The notes under the pieces were generated by a model. That model was not told the DNA's origin, did no database searches, and saw only the letters and a list, made by a program, of their open reading frames with translations. Source: an uncultured Duganella sp. (GTDB taxonomy: Bacteria; Pseudomonadota; Gammaproteobacteria; Burkholderiales; Burkholderiaceae). From it: DNA of 11,778 nt. The DNA lies in assembly GCA_946482335.1 (NCBI GenBank), contig CAMLRG010000166.1, forward strand, positions 1 to 11,778. Direction: 5' to 3'. The translations under genes were made by a program, and so were the position numbers. This document shows positions 7,501-11,778 of the stretch, one piece after another (position 1 is the stretch's first letter; each line of letters opens with the position of its first letter).

Positions 7501-9054
7501 AAGAGCAATGCCGACGCCATCACCAGCATTATCAAGCCTGAATTTACGGTTAACGGTGCAGGCTATTTCAGCCCGGGTGGAACGGCGCGCCTGACTAGCC
7601 TGGACGGCGTTGTGCTTTCCTCGGTTGGCATCGGCGCCGATGCGATGCAGACCGGCAGGGTCAACCTCGCCACGCCAAACCTGGATGACGGTGAATACAC
7701 CTTCATTTCCCAAGTGCTGGACGCCGACGGTAAAGTTGTCGCGCAATCGCCGGTCAAAGTCACCATTGTGACCGACGTCGACGGGGTGGCGCCATCGATC
7801 GAACTGGCCGCCAATGGCGGCGACTTTAACCGCGACGGCATTATGGACTGGCAACAGCACGCCGTGGCGCAAATGCCGCTCGCGTCGCTGGCCGAATATG
7901 CGCTCGGCAAGCAAGCATCGCACGCTTCGTTCGGCGCGGTCATGGCCGGTACCCCCGATGCCGCAGCGCCCGGTGCCGCCGTGACCCTCACCGCCGGCGC
8001 CCAGCTGCTCGACCTGAGCCTGTCATCAGCACCGGCCCCCATGGATGCGAATACGCTGGCCGCGTCGCCCATGTTCAACTTCTCCGTCAAAGCGCAGGAA
8101 GGCAGCGCGACGCTGGCCGACATGGATCCGACCATCGCCGGCTTGCAAACCCGCGTCGTGATTGACCTCGCCCCAGGCGGCGTGGTGGCGAACGATTTCA
8201 TCAAATGGGACAAGGAGGGCCAGCGCTGGTATAGCTTCCTCGACGACCAGCGCCTGGATACCTTCGACAACGGAGCCACCCTGGTTGACGCCAATGGCGA
8301 CGGGCGCGTTGACCGTATCGTTATCACGCTGACCGATGGCGGCTGGGGCGATGAAGACGGCCTGGCAAATGGCGTAATCGTCGACCCGGGTATGCTGGCG
8401 CAGCATCTCGCAACGCCGGTATTCAGCGTGCTGCTGGCCAATGGCGATCGCTGCTACACTACCAATGCACAGGAAGCCGCTAACCTCGCTAAAGGTACCG
8501 GCAACCTGCTGGAAGGCGCGCGGTTCGATGCGCTGGAAGCCGCGCAAGGCGGGCGCCAGCTGAATGCTTACTACCAGCCCTATACCAAGGATTGGTATTT
8601 CGCGGCGAGCGGCGACAGCATGCCGTATGCGTGCTATCAGCTGGCTAACGGTACGGGCTTCACGGCGGCAGCCGCCGGCTCCGGCGTTGGCGTTGATATC
8701 CACCTGTACCAGAACGCCATGGGGCAGACCCAGTTGCTGACCCAGGCCGATGCCCAGACGCTTGGCTTGGCCGGCAAAGGCTTCAAGGACCTCGGCGCGC
8801 GCTTCAGCACAACGGTGGAAAGTGCCTTCGCATTCGATGTGGAAGGCTATCTGGTGGCGAACCAAGGCAACGCCTCGGTGCAGGCACTGGTGCAGTCGCT
8901 GGCAGGCAGCTACCACAGCACTTCGCAAGCAGGGTTCATTGAAGCGGTCGAACAACATTATCTTACGCAAGTGAGCTTGGTTGGGATAGGGCATGGCGGC
9001 GCCGCCACGGCGGCAGATCTGAACGCGGCATTTGGCACCGTTTTTGGCGCCTGA
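4549..9054 (+). CDS. Large Calx-beta repeat surface protein with Pro/Val stalk, Ig-like and choice-of-anchor U-like domains
   Basis: A 1501-residue, acidic, nearly cysteine-free protein, probably a calcium-stabilised extracellular filament or adhesin. Domains in order: an unrecognised beta-rich N-terminal domain (1-161); one classical Calx-beta domain (162-266) ending in DND; five longer Calx-like repeats (267-389, 390-513, 514-637, 638-761, 762-876), each ending GTI(S/T)DND; a Pro/Val stalk of PPVVV(Q/E) hexapeptides (877-969); a bacterial Ig-like domain (970 to about 1080); a calcium-loop-like DFNRDGIMD (1092-1100); a choice-of-anchor U-like domain (about 1165-1281) with DANGDGRVD and DGGWGDEDGLANGVIVDPG; and a C-terminal module (1290-1501) holding the only two cysteines, C1302 and C1362. 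There is no signal peptide, no RTX nonapeptide and no C-terminal anchor helix, so the export route is unknown. Type I secretion is a guess. Start: GTG with AAGGGG upstream. An outer-membrane barrel gene follows 18 bases later. Confidence 0.88.
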   Translation: MANSTVSVSFANGFIGDYSKNNESTNASLLSTLGWSNLQFVQSTDNGQFGGTQGNDYTGTILVTDASNVQHAIDGVINWRAPSGTVSTIVFYATGSSHTLATSTGTYVVDPFTETNGDPHSFIGLTFNGQALTITGGKVSGNAATVGLLSTLNTYLANQPQISVADVAVDEGSGMATVTVVLSKATADTVTVDYATGNGTAAAGTDYTAASGKLTFSPNQTSKTFQVPIIDNQLADGARSFNVVLSNSTLAAITDNTALVTISDNDAAVNTVLAEDAAHTGASPTDSSVEEGGGLVYTVAMSVAAGSSKEYALSLGGSAGNADYGVLSFSDGVAWKNGSAASGIIVVPAGVASFKVTVATMDDAAIESAESLILTVGGVSATGTISDNDAVSVSAVLAEDAANAGASPADNTVEEGAMLQYAVTLSAAGLSATEFALALGGTAAAGDIGALTFSDGVAWKNGDASTGIIVVPAGVATFRIIVATVDDVALEPAESLVLTVGGVAATGTITDNDVQSVSAVVAEDAAHAGASPADSAVEEGATLQYAVTLSAAGVSASEFALALGGTAAAGDLGGLSFSDGVAWKNGDASTGIVVVPAGVASFKITVATVDDALIESAESLVLTVGGVAATGTITDNDVQSVAAVLAEDAANTGATPADNAVVEGASLQYLVTLSAAGIAPAEFTLALGGTAAAGDFSALSFSDGVAWKNSDAGTGIVVVPAGIGSFTVTVATTDDSTVELAETLVLTLGGVAATGTITDNDSLAVVSVAIANPDTVVEGGGLQYDVVLNAASVAPSEFALGLGGTASGQDYGSLSFSDGVAWKGGDPATGIVVVPAGVTGFSVLVATVDDTAVETAESLVLTVGGVAATGTISDNDVAPPVVEPPVVVPPPVVVQPPVVVEPPVVVQPPVVVQPPVVVQPPVVVQPPVVVEPPVVVVPPEPPIVVDPEPPIVVEPPVVVEPPVVVVEPPKQPFGAVLDPATDDGKSNADAITSIIKPEFTVNGAGYFSPGGTARLTSLDGVVLSSVGIGADAMQTGRVNLATPNLDDGEYTFISQVLDADGKVVAQSPVKVTIVTDVDGVAPSIELAANGGDFNRDGIMDWQQHAVAQMPLASLAEYALGKQASHASFGAVMAGTPDAAAPGAAVTLTAGAQLLDLSLSSAPAPMDANTLAASPMFNFSVKAQEGSATLADMDPTIAGLQTRVVIDLAPGGVVANDFIKWDKEGQRWYSFLDDQRLDTFDNGATLVDANGDGRVDRIVITLTDGGWGDEDGLANGVIVDPGMLAQHLATPVFSVLLANGDRCYTTNAQEAANLAKGTGNLLEGARFDALEAAQGGRQLNAYYQPYTKDWYFAASGDSMPYACYQLANGTGFTAAAAGSGVGVDIHLYQNAMGQTQLLTQADAQTLGLAGKGFKDLGARFSTTVESAFAFDVEGYLVANQGNASVQALVQSLAGSYHSTSQAGFIEAVEQHYLTQVSLVGIGHGGAATAADLNAAFGTVFGA
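5347..7176 (+). repeat. Five tandem Calx-like repeats (369, 372, 372, 372 and 345 bp)
   Basis: Units are 5347-5715, 5716-6087, 6088-6459, 6460-6831 and 6832-7176. Each encodes an (A/S)VEEG-type strand, FSDGVAWK, GI(I/V)VVPAG, ATxDD, ESLxLTxGGVxATGTI and a terminal DND. Units 2 to 4 are closest: they share the identical 18 bases GGTCACCTTGAGCGCAGC, with the uncommon leucine codon TTG. Unit 5 is shorter because it lacks the LAEDAAxxGAxPAD segment. The pattern indicates repeated internal duplication followed by divergence. Such repeats could recombine to change filament length in steps of 124 residues. Confidence 0.9.
6882..6890 (+). repeat. Homopolymeric tract of nine G inside the large surface gene
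   Basis: Nine consecutive G encode E778-G-G-G781 (GAG GGG GGG GGC). The equivalent site in repeat 1 encodes the same Gly-Gly-Gly with mixed codons, and repeats 2 and 3 have only five G. With one G lost, the frame stops at TGA after ten codons from GAG. With one G gained it stops at TGA after seven. Either change removes the last repeat, the stalk and all C-terminal domains. Confidence 0.85.
7186..7455 (+). repeat. 18-bp tandem repeats encoding the PPVVV(Q/E/V) stalk
   Basis: About 13 imperfect copies of an 18-base unit of the type CCGCCGGTCGTGGTGCAG encode PPVVVQ or PPVVVE, with two units changed to PPIVVD or PPIVVE near the 3' end. Synonymous changes between copies (CCG/CCA/CCT, GTC/GTT) show that the array is not freshly expanded throughout. 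The peptide should be a stiff, extended polyproline-rich spacer between the Calx-like stack and the Ig-like domain. The Pro-Pro pairs are mild ribosome stall sites. Confidence 0.88.
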
Positions 9055-9072
9055 CTTGCAAAGGAGGGTCAC

Positions 9073-9711
9073 ATGAAGGCTTTCTGCAGTCTGTTGCTGG
9101 CATCGGCTTTTTGTAGCGCTGCCATCGCGGCCGAACCGCCCGCCTGGTATATGGCCGTCCACGTGGGCGCCAACACGCTTGACGACTGGCCGGCAACCGT
9201 CGATTTCGGCGGGGTCAAGTCCGAGGGCCTGCTCGGGCTTGAACGGGGCAACCACGCTGGCCTGACAGTTGGCCGGGAAAGCGAACACGCACGCTTCGAA
9301 CTCGAATTCGTCCACGGCCGTATCAAGGTCGATACGATCGAGTTGAGTGGGGTACGGGAACCTGGTGCGGCGCGTGGCAAATATGATGTGGTCCTGGCAA
9401 ACATCTACCGCCATGATGCGCTGACGTCCAGCCTGCGGGCGTTTGCCGGTATCGGGGTCGGCTGGGGCCGGGCGGAGTTGCCGCTGCTCCGCTTCAGCAG
9501 CGGTTGCGAATGCCTTGGCCCCGCCTCGCGCAGCGGTGCTGCTTACCAAGCCAGGGTCGGGTTGGCTTACCAGCCGTCGCAGGGCCATGCAGTTTCGGTT
9601 CAGTACAGCCACCTGAGCCTGGTTGGTCCGCGCCGTGGCGGGACGCCATCCGTGGAATATGGCCGACGAAGTTTTGGGGCACTTTCAGCTGCCTATACGC
9701 ATTATTTCTGA
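9073..9711 (+). CDS. Small outer-membrane beta-barrel protein
   Basis: A 212-residue predicted outer-membrane protein of the OmpA-barrel-like (OMP_b-brl) type. Seen: a signal peptide (MKAFCSLLLASAFCSAAIAA, cleavage near residue 20), alternating hydrophobic strands with Gly and aromatic residues (WYMAVHVGANTL, HAGLTVGRESEHARFELEFVHG, SLRAFAGIGVGWGRAEL, YQARVGLAYQPS, HAVSVQYSHLSLVG) and a last strand FGALSAAYTHYF ending in Phe, the usual beta-signal for BAM insertion. A CEC pair in the SSGCECLG loop is unusual and could be exposed. AGGAGG at 9062-9067 sits five bases before the ATG, and the upstream stop is only 18 bases away, so it is very likely co-transcribed with the Calx-beta protein. It may help anchor or display that protein, but this is inference from position only. 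Confidence 0.82.
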   Translation: MKAFCSLLLASAFCSAAIAAEPPAWYMAVHVGANTLDDWPATVDFGGVKSEGLLGLERGNHAGLTVGRESEHARFELEFVHGRIKVDTIELSGVREPGAARGKYDVVLANIYRHDALTSSLRAFAGIGVGWGRAELPLLRFSSGCECLGPASRSGAAYQARVGLAYQPSQGHAVSVQYSHLSLVGPRRGGTPSVEYGRRSFGALSAAYTHYF

Positions 9712-9786
9712 GGTGCGCCCCCGCTAGCGCGGCAGTGTTAGTCTGGATACCTGGAATTAACCGGCGGCCGAGCGGCGGAGGTTTCC

Positions 9787-10176
9787 ATGATTCACCATTT
9801 GGGAATGGTGGTGTCAGATTTTGTGCGCAGTGCAGCGTTATATGACGCCTGCCTGGCACCGCTCGGAATTCGCCGGACGGTGACGGATCTGGACTGGGCA
9901 ATATATGCCACGCCGTCAGGCCATCCGTTTATCTGGATCGGTTCGGAAATTCCCAGTTATTGGGAAAATGGGCATGAGCCGGCACGCAGTCCAATTCATC
10001 TGGCATTGAGCGCACCTGATCGGGCTGCGGTAAATGCCTTCTATTATGCGGCCATAGATCGCGGTGCCGAGGATAATGGGCCGCCTGGTACGCGCGTCAG
10101 CGATATGAATTTTTACAGCGCATTTATTCTGGATTTCGACGGCAATAATATCGAAGCCACCGTTCCGGAGCCTTGA
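9787..10176 (+). CDS. VOC family protein (glyoxalase/dioxygenase fold)
   Basis: A 129-residue single vicinal-oxygen-chelate domain protein. It has the two beta-alpha-beta-beta-beta halves: IHHLGMVVSDFVRSAALYDA at the start, with a candidate metal ligand His3 or His4; HLALSAPDRAAVNAFYYAAI (71-90), with His71; and FILDFDGNNIEATV (113-126), with Glu123. These His, His and Glu positions match the metal site of the family. The branch is the one whose members usually read NNIEAV near the end. Substrate and reaction cannot be told from sequence. The start has GGAGG at 9777-9781, five bases upstream. The gene stands 75 bases after the barrel protein, probably with its own promoter, although none is obvious. 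It is convergent with rsgA. Confidence 0.9.
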   Translation: MIHHLGMVVSDFVRSAALYDACLAPLGIRRTVTDLDWAIYATPSGHPFIWIGSEIPSYWENGHEPARSPIHLALSAPDRAAVNAFYYAAIDRGAEDNGPPGTRVSDMNFYSAFILDFDGNNIEATVPEP

Positions 10177-10191
10177 AGGCGCCGTCCTGGA

Positions 10192-10230
10192 TGTGGCATG
10201 AATGCTAATAAGTAGTGCATTCATGCCACA
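10192..10230. repeat. 14-bp perfect inverted repeat between convergent VOC and rsgA genes
   Basis: TGTGGCATGAATGC (10192-10205) and GCATTCATGCCACA (10217-10230) are exact reverse complements around an 11-base AT-rich loop. Each arm itself contains GCAT-N2-ATGC, with starts 21 bases apart. After the stem only ATTTAG follows on the plus strand and no T-run on the minus, so it is a poor classical intrinsic terminator. It may stop the VOC transcript, protect 3' ends or bind a protein. Confidence 0.65.
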
Positions 10231-10237
10231 ATTTAGT

Positions 10238-10251
10238 CTAAGTCAACTTAG
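10238..10251. repeat. Short inverted repeat over the rsgA stop codon
   Basis: CTAAGT (10238-10243) and ACTTAG (10246-10251) form perfect six-base arms around CA. It covers the rsgA TAA (10248-10250 on the minus strand) and lies directly beside the larger 14-bp inverted repeat. Function is unknown. It is too short to be a stable hairpin alone. Confidence 0.35.
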
Positions 10252-11273
10252 CTCCGCTTCTGCCGGCTGCGCGCAGCGGCTGATTTCATCAGGGCTTTCC
10301 ACTTTTGGCGCTCCGCGATGCGTTCGAGCGCTGTCTGCTGGTTGCGGCGAACTTCGCGCTGCAATTTGTGGTAATTCTCCAATCGGTCGGCATTGACCTG
10401 GCCAATAACGGCGCAACCCGGTTCGCCATCATGGCGGCAGTCGCGGAATTGGCATCCCGCCGCCAGGGATTCAATATCGTCGAATGCGGATGATATGGAA
10501 TCGGGGCTCAAGCTTCTTAATCCTGGCGTATCGATAATGCAGGCGCCGGATGAGCAAAAATGCATGGAACGCGCCGTTGTCGTATGGCGCCCCCGATTAT
10601 CCCCCTCGCGCACCGAGCCGGTAGATTGGATCGCTCCTGTCAAGGCGTTGGTTAATGTCGATTTACCGGCCCCCGATGAACCGAGCAGGCAAATAGTTTG
10701 TCCGGCGCCAAGCCAGGGATTCAGTTGCGCGACCGAATGGGCGCTGGTGCCATTAATAGCCAGGAATTGGATATGCCGCGGCAAGCGGGCGGTCAGCGCC
10801 GCGATAGGCCCGTCAATATCGTCGCAAATATCCGATTTGCTGAGAATGATCAATGGGGTAATTTCCGCCGCGGCGGCAAGAGCCAGGTACCGCTCGATGC
10901 GGCGCAAATTGAAATCGCCATCTAAACCCATCACCAGCAACGCGGTATCGATATTGCTGGCGATGGGCGGCGAGCCGGCGCGGGCGAGCTGGTTGACTGG
11001 GGGTAAGCGTTGGCTTATCCACACCTCGTTGAAAGGATTGGTTCCAGCGATGACCCAGTCGCCGACGCAGAGCGGCGTTTCCGCTAGAACGCCCGGCAAG
11101 GCGCGCGCGGGAAATTCCGCGACCCCGTCGTGCAGGGTCACGCGGTCACGCTGGTATTCGATGATGCGGCATAAACGGCCGCCCGCCGGGCAAGCGCTGG
11201 CGTCGGCCAGGCGGGAAATGATGGTGTTGTTCAGTCCGATGCGGCACAGGGCCGCGTAGTCGAAGTCGATCAT
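10248..11273 (-). CDS. rsgA: RsgA-type ribosome small subunit-dependent GTPase
   Basis: A 341-residue circularly permuted GTPase of the RsgA (YjeQ) family, which checks late 30S ribosomal subunit maturation in the cytoplasm. Order of parts: N-terminal OB-fold (about 35-95), G4 motif at 145-148, P-loop GSSGAGKS (198-205), switch region GRHTTT (228-233), G3 DTPG (248-251), then the zinc-binding C274, C279, H281 and C287, and a basic C-terminal tail. G4 reads SKSD, not NKxD. I chose the ATG at 11273 (MIDFDYAALCRIGLNN) over 11309 because the upstream residues look unrelated. GGA lies somewhat far upstream, so the start is moderately sure. The N-terminal form (RIGLNNTIISRL) resembles the longer RsgA-like variant that often exists as a second copy, so this may not be the only rsgA of the genome. 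Confidence 0.9.
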   Translation of the reverse strand: MIDFDYAALCRIGLNNTIISRLADASACPAGGRLCRIIEYQRDRVTLHDGVAEFPARALPGVLAETPLCVGDWVIAGTNPFNEVWISQRLPPVNQLARAGSPPIASNIDTALLVMGLDGDFNLRRIERYLALAAAAEITPLIILSKSDICDDIDGPIAALTARLPRHIQFLAINGTSAHSVAQLNPWLGAGQTICLLGSSGAGKSTLTNALTGAIQSTGSVREGDNRGRHTTTARSMHFCSSGACIIDTPGLRSLSPDSISSAFDDIESLAAGCQFRDCRHDGEPGCAVIGQVNADRLENYHKLQREVRRNQQTALERIAERQKWKALMKSAAARSRQKRS

Positions 11274-11304
11274 GATGAGCTTTTTCCAAAGGTGAGCACG
11301 GCCA

Positions 11305-11321
11305 GCCACGCATGGCGTGGC
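11305..11321. other. Perfect 7-bp hairpin in the rsgA leader
   Basis: GCCACGC (11305-11311) and GCGTGGC (11315-11321) pair around a three-base loop. There is no T-run on either side. It lies about 30 bases upstream of the chosen rsgA start on the minus strand and could affect translation or mRNA stability. Confidence 0.4.
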
Positions 11322-11338
11322 AAGCAGGTATGGTCTGG

Positions 11339-11362
11339 AAAAGTCGGCGCCCGGCCGGGCGC
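11339..11362 (-). terminator. Possible weak intrinsic terminator or attenuator upstream of rsgA
   Basis: GCGCCCGG-CCGGGCGC (11347-11362) is a perfect 16-base palindrome able to form a very GC-rich hairpin (six pairs with a GGCC loop). On the minus strand it is followed by CGAC and then TTTT (11339-11342). The four-base gap before the T-run and the short run make it a weak terminator. It lies 120 bases after the speD stop and 74 bases before the rsgA start, so it could end the speD transcript or attenuate rsgA. Confidence 0.45.
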
Positions 11363-11382
11363 ACTAGCTCAACGCTGGGGAC

Positions 11383-11421
11383 TCAGGCAGCCGACAGGAG
11401 GGCAAGATCAAACGAACGCAT
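11383..11421 (-). CDS. Possible 12-codon leader ORF between speD and rsgA
   Basis: The minus strand reads ATG at 11421 to TGA at 11383, encoding MRSFDLALLSAA. It has a good Shine-Dalgarno, AGGAGA at 11428-11433, six bases before the ATG. The hairpin with T-run at 11339-11362 follows about 20 bases after its stop. This order, short ORF then hairpin then gene, resembles a translation-coupled attenuator, but a chance match is quite possible and the peptide has no run of one regulatory amino acid. Confidence 0.3.
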   Translation of the reverse strand: MRSFDLALLSAA

Positions 11422-11454
11422 GGCACATCTCCTGTCAGGTTGGTGGGAAAGTGG

Positions 11455-11469
11455 CCAGTGTCGCACTGG
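11455..11469. other. Hairpin just downstream of speD
   Basis: CCAGTG (11455-11460) and CACTGG (11464-11469) are perfect arms around TCG. Two G-T wobbles can extend the stem outward. It begins 13 bases after the speD stop on the minus strand. Only a short TTT follows, after CCAC, so it may be a 3'-end stabilising or weak termination structure. Confidence 0.4.
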
Positions 11470-11481
11470 TTCCCGGGCAAG

Positions 11482-11778
11482 TCAATGCGGCGGGGCGCGA
11501 TCCACCGTGCGGACTTCCGAGTATTCGGGTTGCAGCGCGTCTTCGATCACTTCCAGGGCCAAGTGGGGCTGGGCGGCGCCGCACATGAAGATGTCGGCCG
11601 CCGCAAAGCCGTTTTCCGGCCAGGTATGGATCGAGATATGTGATTCGGCCAGCAACACCACGCCTGTCACGCCGAGACCGGGGCCGAAGCCATGGAAATG
11701 GCTGTGCAGCACTTTGGCACCGGCCGCTGACGCTGCTTCGCGCAGGAGGCGCTCAATTCTTGCGCTGTCCGCAAGCAC
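11482..11778 (-). CDS. speD: S-adenosylmethionine decarboxylase proenzyme, C-terminal part (5' truncated by window edge)
   Basis: This is the pyruvoyl-dependent enzyme that decarboxylates S-adenosylmethionine to supply aminopropyl groups for spermidine synthesis in the cytoplasm. The visible 98 residues are the C-terminal part of a class 1B bacterial SpeD (usual length about 120-140). The key signature is LLAESHISIHTWPENGFAAA: cleavage between Glu and Ser of AES creates the small beta chain and the large alpha chain, and the Ser becomes the pyruvoyl group. The upstream HSHFHGFGP and the downstream IFMCG with its catalytic Cys are also present. The GTG at the window edge is an internal valine, not a start. 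The gene continues beyond 11778. It is in the same direction as rsgA but 208 bases away, with hairpins between. Confidence 0.95.
   Translation of the reverse strand: MLADSARIERLLREAASAAGAKVLHSHFHGFGPGLGVTGVVLLAESHISIHTWPENGFAAADIFMCGAAQPHLALEVIEDALQPEYSEVRTVDRAPPH

Noticed and set aside
7145..7535. Thr/Gly-rich minus-strand peptide (repeated GGSTTT and GGCTTT) opposite the stalk
   Set aside because: It is the reverse-complement reading of the 18-bp Pro/Val repeats and has no supported start.
4549..9054. RTX toxin or adhesin of the type I secretion class
   Set aside because: No GGxGxDxxx nonapeptides and no recognisable RTX C-terminal target. Type I export remains possible but is not supported by sequence.
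8026..9612. Open minus-strand frame of 528 codons spanning the end of the large gene and the barrel gene
   Set aside because: It crosses two well supported plus-strand genes, shows no family motif and is a codon-bias shadow.
9073..9711. Lipid A deacylase (PagL) identity for the barrel gene, suggested by a YSHLS stretch near the C-terminus
   Set aside because: The His-Ser pair is not followed by the NAG-type residues of PagL and the rest does not match, so only a general barrel call is safe.
10393..11259. Plus-strand open frame of 288 codons opposite rsgA
   Set aside because: The opposite strand carries all G motifs and the zinc site of RsgA. This frame has no domain and no ribosome binding site.

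Overview
The window looks like a GC-rich betaproteobacterial chromosome. The family Oxalobacteraceae (Massilia, Duganella or Janthinobacterium type) is my best guess. It rests on the style of the ATP synthase beta and epsilon subunits, the RsgA variant, class 1B SpeD and the large Calx-beta protein. I could not run a search, so the taxonomy is inference.

Layout, left to right. (1) 1-1178: the 3' end of the F1Fo ATP synthase operon, with the C-terminal part of atpD, complete atpC, a stem-loop between them and a strong intrinsic terminator. (2) 1117-3730: a redox and regulator cassette. A minus-strand flavodoxin-fold NAD(P)H:quinone-type oxidoreductase is divergent from a LysR regulator, which is followed by a short-chain dehydrogenase. 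The oxidoreductase reads through the atp terminator and ends inside atpC. (3) 3731-4282: a small predicted lipoprotein on the minus strand, whose stop codon abuts that of the dehydrogenase. (4) 4549-9711: a two-gene surface unit. The first gene encodes a 1501-residue Calx-beta repeat protein with a Pro/Val stalk, an Ig-like domain, a choice-of-anchor U-like domain and a two-cysteine C-terminal module. A small outer-membrane beta-barrel gene starts 18 bases after it. (5) 9787-10176: a VOC (glyoxalase fold) protein. (6) 10177-10247: a convergent intergenic spacer with a 14-bp perfect inverted repeat. (7) 10248-11778: minus-strand rsgA-type GTPase and the C-terminal part of speD, separated by a 208-base leader with hairpins and a possible 12-codon ORF.

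The most interesting part is the surface unit. The large protein has no visible signal peptide, no RTX nonapeptides and no C-terminal sorting helix, so its export route cannot be read from this window. Its fifth long Calx-like repeat holds a run of nine G. Gain or loss of one G gives a stop within ten codons, so the tract could act as an on/off contingency site. The 18-bp repeats of the Pro/Val stalk could change stalk length in frame. Smaller points are a T-N11-A palindrome on the LysR start codon, a terminator lying inside a convergent coding region, and the paired palindromes downstream of the VOC gene.
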